From Ulva prolifera (Eukaryota > Chlorophyta > Ulvophyceae > Ulvales > Ulvaceae), in NCBI GenBank assembly GCA_023078555.1, contig CM041197.1, positions 9,792,552-9,856,551 on the forward strand: a DNA stretch of 64,000 nt, read 5' to 3'. This document shows, one piece after another, positions 57,366 through 64,000 of this stretch. The stretch's first letter is position 1, and each line of letters opens with the position of its first letter. A model generated the notes under the pieces. The model had not been told where the DNA came from, did no database searches, and saw nothing but the letters and a program-made list of their open reading frames with translations. A program made the position numbers and the translations under genes.

Positions 57366-58343
57366 TGCAACCCAACACTGGTGAGAAGGCCTTGCTCACA
57401 ATCGTGTATGTGTGTGTGGTGTCTTGGGCAGCCTTGCAGCAATTGTGTCGACCACAGCTGCGCACATGCGGATGCCCTCGACCATGTATTTGTAACAGTC
57501 ATTCAGACAATTAGTTAGCCACATGTGGTATGAAGTGTAACGCTTGTGCTCAGGCTGGGTGTACTACTACTACTGATGCACCCCACCATGCATAGGAGAT
57601 CTGTACATCTCGCAAGGATACACGCAAAGTATACAAAAGAATTACTGTTCATTAGAGTTTTCATGGGCGATTAGGCTGTATTATCTAGTAGATCATATCC
57701 GGTCATCGATTTCCTCACTGCAGAACTTGAATCTCCATTGTTTATGAAATAAAAAAGCTGTTGGAGCTTTCGTGTCTACCACAATCACACTATACTTGCA
57801 CCTATCCGCCTGTCTACATCTCTGAAGGGCAATGTGCCAAAATGCCACAAGATCGACAGTCTCTATGCCTTGCTCCCAAGCACACAGCATGCGCAGCATG
57901 CACAGCCTAGGTTGCTTAAGCTTGCAGATTGTAGAGCTCTGCCGATCACCCACATGCATGGCCACGGAACTGGACCGCATATACCTGATGAGACCCTTTC
58001 GCCACAGCTTTGGCCGCTTGGAAGCGAAGCATGGTCCTACATCGTCATGCTAATAACAACAAGCACTCAAGGTAGCTACCCGTTTTCCACAATCACCAAA
58101 AACATACACACGCGTACGGCAGCTCCTGCGTGTTTGTACGAACGACAGTGGCCAGGCATACCGGTTCTCGGAAACCGTTCTCAACCTGTTCACTCATTCA
58201 TGGCACTAGGCCAGGCACTAGACTGGGCACTAGGCCGGGCGCTAGGCCGGGCTCCTGTCTTTTGACATACATTTCTGTGCAGGAACCCCCAGTCCCCCCC
58301 TCAACCCACCCTGTACCCCCTCCGCGGCGCCTCAGCCGGCACC

Positions 58344-61169
58344 ATGCTCCCGATTCTCCGGCAACCCCCCTCCCCCCCGGGCCCAGCCCCGATGAGAGTC
58401 CCCCAAATACCCCGCCAGGCCCTCATCATTGCCCTCGCGTCGCTTGCACTGCTCGTGCTGTGGCAGGCGGCTGCGCTGTCCAAGCTCCGCGCGGCCGTCG
58501 ACCGAGCCGGCGGCCCATGCGTTGTGTACGCCACCGGCCACGGAGCGCTCCCGTCCCCAGGGTTCCAGGCTGCGAACCAGGTCGAGGTCGGCGGGGGGCT
58601 GACCGGCAAGGCCGGCACCAGCCTTGCGCTTTCTGGTGCGCCGGACGTGCCGGCTGACCTCGAGGCGGGGGAGCATGTGCTAGGAGGGTTTGAACCCGCG
58701 ACGCCGGGTGAGCCCGACGCCGAGGTCACCGGCGCAGCCGTCGATGACCCCCAGCCGGAGGCAGAGCCTCAGACTGAGGTGAAAGACGAGACAGCAGAAG
58801 ATCCTCAGCTCGAGCCAGAGCAGGAGCCGGGCACAGACGCAGACGTAGACGGGGACCAGTTTGATGGCACGAACGCGGAGGCCGAGGCCGGCGCCGGCGA
58901 CGGTGACGGCCCGCCGCAGATCGAGGCGGTTCTCGCCGACATGCCGGAGCGGTCCCCGGAGGAGCTCCGCCGCCGCGGCCTGCCAGAGGACAGCTGGGAC
59001 GTGCCGAACCTGCCGCGCTGGGACCCGGCGGCGTGGCCGGCCACGGCGCTGCCGGACCCGGCGTCGGATCAGTGGCCGAACAGCATCGCGATCTGCGCGC
59101 TGATGAAGGACGAGCACCCGGATGATGTCGTGGAGTGGCTGCGGTACCACCAGTGCGCCTCGTCAACACGTATGCATGGCTGCGCGCGCGGTCCGGTGTG
59201 TGCCTGCGCATTTGTGGGTTCCTGCAGCTGAGTTTGTGTGGGTGTGTGGGGCGACATCCTGTCTCATCACAGCCACAGGTGGGGTGGGTGACTGTGACCG
59301 TGGTTTAGCTTGGCCGGCTGTGGTGTGCGTGTGGCTGTGCTATGTGCACTGCCAGATCTTGAGGCTTCTCGTGCGATGTAACGCATGCTCGGCATGCACT
59401 GCACAGTCCATGGTGCACGGTCGCGTCAAGAGAGTCAAGATTGGCCGTATATGTGGTTCCATACAGGCCGTTGCTTGATATATGTTGCAGCCTTCGGAGC
59501 AGCCACCGCCGGCTCGGCCAAAGCCATGCGCTGACACACCAATTCCCCCCCTGAGGCAACTGTGGGACGCACATAGACATTCGCACACACGCAGCAATAG
59601 CGGGCGAAATGCACACGTCCGAGCATCCGCACACCGCACTGCCGCTGCAGGTGGCTAGGGGTGGACCACGTGTTCCTCGCGGAGAACGCGGAGGAGGTGC
59701 CCGGGGAGGTGGTGCCGCGCCTCCAGACCTTCCTCGACGATGGCTTCTTGACGCTCAGCACGGTGCCGGGGCCGAAGCACCCGCTACAGAACCGGTGGTA
59801 CAACCGCTGCAGCAAGCCGGACATCGCGGGAGGCCACAGCTGGGTGGCCTTCCTCGACCTCGACGAATTCATCGTCGTCCTCGACGGGTGCGCCCGCCCC
59901 CGCCTGCCTACTCTAACAACGCCTTTGTCTTTGGCGTGCTTCGATACAGCATGTCACCAGTGACTGCTCCCCACAGTCTAGAGCTCTGTTGCGTGCGGTG
60001 AATGGGTGGTCTGGCATCGAGCAACCGTGGCAATTGTCCAAGGTTGATGAGCGCCAACTCCACTCCAGGCACTCTGCGCCCTGACCGGCGCCGGCTGCAG
60101 GGGTCTCGCAGCGCAGAGCCCAGACCTGAAGTCTGTGCTGACGTCCTTCAAGGCCAGTGCGGGCCTGAGCCTGCAGTGGGTGCTGTTCGGCAGCAGCGGC
60201 CACGTCGAGCGCCCCCCAGGCGGCCCCCTCGCCAACTTCCACAAGTGCACGGGAGAACGCAGCTACGAGATGAAGTGTGTGGCCAACATGTACCATGCCA
60301 CACACCACATGCTCACGAGCGACACCGTCCACGACTGCACCTTCAAGTATGCTCCCTTTCGAATACAAAATTGCACACATTGGAGCCCGCCAGCCCGCAC
60401 GTCTTTGGGTCAAGCAGTTTCATGCACTGTCACAGGGTTTGTGGCCGGTGTTGCCCGTGTTGCCCGTGTTCAGCTTCAACCCACGCCAGCCAAACCTGGA
60501 GTTGAAAGAGACGACAGGCGATCCAGATATGCCGGTGCTGGCGATCCAGCTTGTATGGTGTGGCGCGTGAGCATTACTCTCTCTGTACCACAGCTGATGC
60601 CTAGTCTAGTCGTGCATGCGATGTCCTGGCTGCCCAGAGTTGTATCATCGGGATCTTCTCGGCGGGGGCGTGGTGAAGGCGATTTTTCGTGTCTGCAACA
60701 CTCGTGTTCCCAGACGCCCGTATACGAGTCGCCCATCCACATGCGCTGCGGCTGCAGGGTGGAGGACGGAAACTTCCAGAAGCCGCCGGTGTCGCTCGCA
60801 GACGGCGAGGCTCTGCGCTTCTACAACAACACCGACATGACCAACCCCGACGACGACCCCGCCCTCGGCCTCTCCCGCGGCTACTCCGGCCACCTCAACC
60901 AGGACACCTACAACCACGCCATCACCCCGCAGACGCGGGTCGTGCTGTTCCACTACGCGACGCGTTCTCTCGCCGACTACACTGAACGCAAGATCGGCAT
61001 GCCGGCTGGCATCTATGCGCACATGTACGCGAAGTACGAGGAGGGCGGCGTGAACGTGAACGATGCGGCGGTGATGCGGGAGTTCGAGAGCGCGAATGGC
61101 TTTGACGGCGACGCGGCGATATGCGGGTCCGCGGTGGGCTATGCGGACCAATGCTGTGGCGGGCAGTAA
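58344..61169 (+). CDS. GT92 (DUF23)-like type II membrane glycosyltransferase
   Basis: Four exons: 58344-59152, 59651-59887, 60101-60346 and 60758-61169, 567 residues. All three introns (gtgcgc, gtgcgc, gtatgc) are phase 2 and restore Gln, Gly and Lys. The ATG has a good context (accatg). A signal anchor at about 26-46 (LIIALASLALLVLW) follows a Pro-rich cytoplasmic tail; an acidic Glu/Asp/Pro-rich stem runs to about residue 210. The catalytic domain has ICALMKDEHPDDVVEWLRYH, then WLGVDHVFLAEN, then RWYNRCSKP and AFLDLDEFIV, with the Asp-Leu-Asp-Glu metal and nucleotide-sugar site near 339-342. It continues with WVLFGSSGH, NMYHATHHMLTSDTVHDC and VVLFHYATRSL. This order is that of GT92 enzymes, which in other eukaryotes add galactose to glycans in the Golgi; the substrate here is unknown. 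The last intron is 411 nt, a multiple of three with no in-frame stop. A truncated inverted copy lies at 21544-22848. Confidence 0.87.
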
Positions 61170-64000
61170 CTTGCGATTTGCTCAGAGGGCTGGGAACATT
61201 TGTGGGGATGTGAACTGTACTCAAGCATTAGTCAGAGTTTGCGCACAAAGCTGTTGGGGTAGCTGATGCATATGGCATTCGCAACGTGGACGTATGAAGT
61301 CTTGGCCAGCAGAGCAGTCCCACTTGCAGCAACAGATGCGTGCAACTTGGCAGGGCGCCTATTCGGCAATGCGGATTGCTTAATTGCAGTGCCGGAGACG
61401 TGAAATGCAATGTGTGACCAGTCTTCGGATGCAGAAACGTCTGGTATCACCCAAAAATGCATTGATGCTCCAATGGACTCACAACCACTCCCAAATTGTT
61501 ATGTGATTTGGAGCAGTTAGGCTCACAGGGACAGTTCCGACGGCTGTGGCAAATGGGAGAAGAGTGTTCCAAGTAAAGTCCAAAGCTGTTGGACAGTGCA
61601 TGCGTATTTGTGATCTCCAGAGGCCTACAGTTCGAACACAAATTTGTGACGGTCTCTTCAACCTCTGAAACCCTTCATTCCTCAATAAGCCCTAATCTCA
61701 ATCGGTCAAGGACGGAACAACATCACAAAAATCGATACATGTGAGTGCTGGACAACACAGACTCATCCGGTGAGTATGTAGGCGAAGGTTTACATCTACC
61801 TGCAAAATGTTACATCAGGACAGCCGCACAAGCCATACTCACTTCTGGAGTAGGCACAGGTGAGGGGGCGCTGCTGACTATGCTCAAACTGCCTCAACAC
61901 TCGTGTGACATGGCCTGCGTGTCGTTCTTCAGTAACCTGCACACCAAAAGCTTTGGTGATTCACCAGACTGAAGCCGGAGACATTCAGGTTGTGCTTAAA
62001 GCTTACAATTGCCTGTGAGGTGTCACATGAAAAGGTTGCGAAAGCAGCAAGGCACAACTATGCACACTGTTCTCTTGGCGTGTGAACTACCATCAAGTAA
62101 GCAGAGCATGGCGCAGATATGACACTGCCTGTACGCATACCTTGTTGGCCTTCTCACACAGGGGCAGCTTGGCCGAGTCCGAAGGCTTTTGTTGAGTCTT
62201 AGGGCTTCACTCCTATGTGGGGGATGGTTGTAGCGATGCATCAACGACAGTCCCTCCATCTGTCACCATCAAGTCCGGCCCAGCTCAGCCTATGGCGGCC
62301 ATGGAGGGCTAGGACTTATGCGCTGTTTGAGCGTTAGCCAGCGTACATGCCTGCAAACGACAGCTCGTCATGGTGAGAACAGGAAGTCCACGACACATGG
62401 TGCAGCAGCATGGGTGTGGACAGCGCTCGCAGGGCTCAGATAGGAGCGAAAGAAAAAACGTTTGTCATCATTTTATTCAGATGAACTATGCGGTTTCATC
62501 ATCATAGCCCTGCGAATGATTGCATCCCTTGCAAACGGTTCAAAACTCTGCAGTCAAACGAGGTGCGCCGTCAAGCAGGCAGCACCACCGTCGAAGATAG
62601 AGTCTGAAGCAAACCTTATATCGTGGTGATCGATGATACATTTCTGTACCAATTGGATGATCCGCGCAGCCTTGGGCATTCAGAGCCCGCCCATGTTTCA
62701 TGCACGGGTCATGGGGTCGGTGAAGCGCTTTGACACAGCACCCCGGTGCTTGCCGTGTGCGTCCTTGATCAGTCAAATTTGCACATGCAGTGACGGCCTA
62801 TGTTTCATCAGCAGGGCCGGCCAGCTGTGCGCTGCAGGGCGCTGTTGGCAGCCCTTGCCGAACGAGCATCTGTACGGCATGTTCACATGTAAGCTTCACG
62901 CCTGTACAATCTGGCCATATTATAGGTAGGTGTAAGACGCCTACCTGGACTGGTTCATCGGCAGATCTCGCGTCGGTTCTCTGCCCGAGCATGTCGCCAG
63001 GCACGACCATGGACGACGGCAGAACCCAGTACCCCAGATTCACTTCATCATGGTGGATGCACTGCGACCTGGAGAGTTGAATAACCTGTCTTAGCACCAC
63101 GCACTGCACATTATACCGATCGTGTATCTACAGGGCGGCTAGTGCAGCTGCGGCGACCCCGCCTTCAGTGTCTAGTGAAGCATGATCACACCAACGCCAC
63201 GGTGCCGGGCATGCATGTCGCGACACATTGCCATCGCCAATCACGTGCTGCGGACGCACACCACTGATCGTTTCTTGTGCGCCAGCCAGTTCCCTTTCAC
63301 CAGGGAGATGGCGTGATCCGAATCTACACAATTTCATCCTTGTACAGCCGTCAGATGTACAGTACTGAGCATTCAGTATCAACAAAGCCAATAGATAGGG
63401 CTGCAGAAGGTGGTGATGTTGTTACTGCAGCCGCTGAGATTTGCCACAACAGCAAGCCTTGCACAGGACATTTTCATGCAAGAGATGGCGTATCGCCTTG
63501 ATAGTGTGTCCATGATGAACATCTTTGTCCAGGCAACTGAGACGTTCTCCTTGAGCTATTCATCTGCAGCTCCAGTGCTGAACAGCCCGCGTGCTCTGTA
63601 AGCACTGGCTGCAGAAAGCTCAGCATTGCGCGTGACTAGCTGTAGCACCCATAGCATGCCTCTCAGGCGACTTTTCATTGAGCAACTCCCGCGGCACCTC
63701 ACTGGCAAATGAGTGCCTCGTACCCGAAACAACGCCCCAGCGGCTACTGGGACACGCAGTGTGTGCAAACACTCAACCCGTTGCATGCCAATTCACCAGT
63801 AGCCATTGCTATCACACGCTCTGTGTGGTGCCGGAGGTGCTGGCTACACTCAGGCACATCACACCGCCCGCCGTGGTGGTACCACACACACGCACCACCG
63901 AGCACCCACCGGTGGCCAGTCAATGGCCTTTCGGGATTCGGCTCAGCAAATGAACGTTTACTTTGGTGGAAATCCAGTGATATGGCCGCTATACCACTGG
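61170..64000. other. Gene-poor 3' end of window
   Basis: No supported gene. Short frames (for example 63410-63601) show no domain. Near 63930-63966 a fragment (ttcggctcagcaaatgaacg, then tttac) recalls the end of the ~55-bp dispersed unit. Confidence 0.4.
63968..64000. mobile_element. MITE-like unit cut by the window edge
   Basis: aatccagtgatatggccgct followed by ataccactgg, identical to the left arm of the elements at 12395 and 49127. The right part lies outside the window. Confidence 0.7.

Larger units (their letters stand above)
52930..58343. other. Gene-poor region with degenerate mobile-element coding
   Basis: From 53460 to 54198 several plus-strand frames read protein-like segments (GMPGVSLAEEVGAEMHELPL, then DWLLKFACGGIVDWSVWWLR, then FVTHALRRLSVALCKGNALV) broken by frame changes. 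The last part is shared with 8897-9110, so this looks like a decayed mobile-element gene. The rest (54.4-58.3 kb) holds no supported gene apart from one dispersed repeat copy. Confidence 0.4.

Noticed and set aside
1..64000. CRISPR arrays, bacterial operons, rRNA operons
   Set aside because: No regularly spaced direct repeats with unique spacers, no Shine-Dalgarno-linked genes and no rRNA signature. The tandem arrays are microsatellite or minisatellite type, and the genes are intron-split.

Overview
This is nuclear DNA of a eukaryote. Genes are split by spliceosomal introns (mostly GT-AG with CTGCAG or TGCAG acceptors), and exons look clearly richer in G+C than introns and spacers. Genes are sparse and separated by kilobases of dispersed repeats, hairpins and homopolymer runs. 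I found no operons, CRISPR arrays or rRNA. The methionyl-tRNA formyltransferase reads like green-lineage homologues and carries a likely organelle-targeting leader. A membrane-anchored beta-helix protein, a GT92-type glycosyltransferase and secreted repeat proteins also suit a microalga. A green alga is my best guess; that is inference, not proof.

Layout. 1.8-5.1 kb (-): a leucine-rich-repeat protein with a possible BTB/Skp1-like N-terminus. 5.9-6.7 kb (-): a small secreted protein of 25 Asn-Glu-Gly repeats. 6.7-17 kb: a gene-poor repeat region with a 120-bp near-perfect palindrome, several perfect short palindromes, a MITE-like element and a heptanucleotide array. 17-19.6 kb (+): a beta-helix ectodomain protein with one C-terminal membrane span. 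21.5-22.8 kb (-): a truncated GT92 copy. 24.7-27.3 kb (+): a type II membrane protein resembling a glycosyltransferase. 29-31 kb (-): a secreted VWA protein with a thrombospondin-3-like tail. 31-37 kb: no firm gene. 37.2-38.1 kb (-): a TLC-domain membrane protein. 38.6-41.5 kb (-): methionyl-tRNA formyltransferase. 42-47.3 kb (+): two tandem paralogues of an unrecognised two-span membrane protein. 51.9-52.9 kb (+): a glyoxalase/VOC protein. 58.3-61.2 kb (+): the complete GT92 gene.

The gene models rest on splice-phase agreement. In almost every case the codon split by an intron is completed correctly at the proposed acceptor, and protein similarity runs across the junction. Many products (beta-helix protein, VWA/TSP3 protein, Asn-Glu-Gly protein, two glycosyltransferase-like proteins, two-span paralogues) are secreted or membrane-bound. 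This suggests a loose surface or secretory theme, but the sequence does not show co-regulation.

Most promising for novelty: the tandem two-span family (42.0-47.3 kb); the repeat and hairpin families, some of which conserve short reading frames between copies; G/C homopolymers lying just inside 5' splice sites; and a GC-AG intron in the formyltransferase gene.
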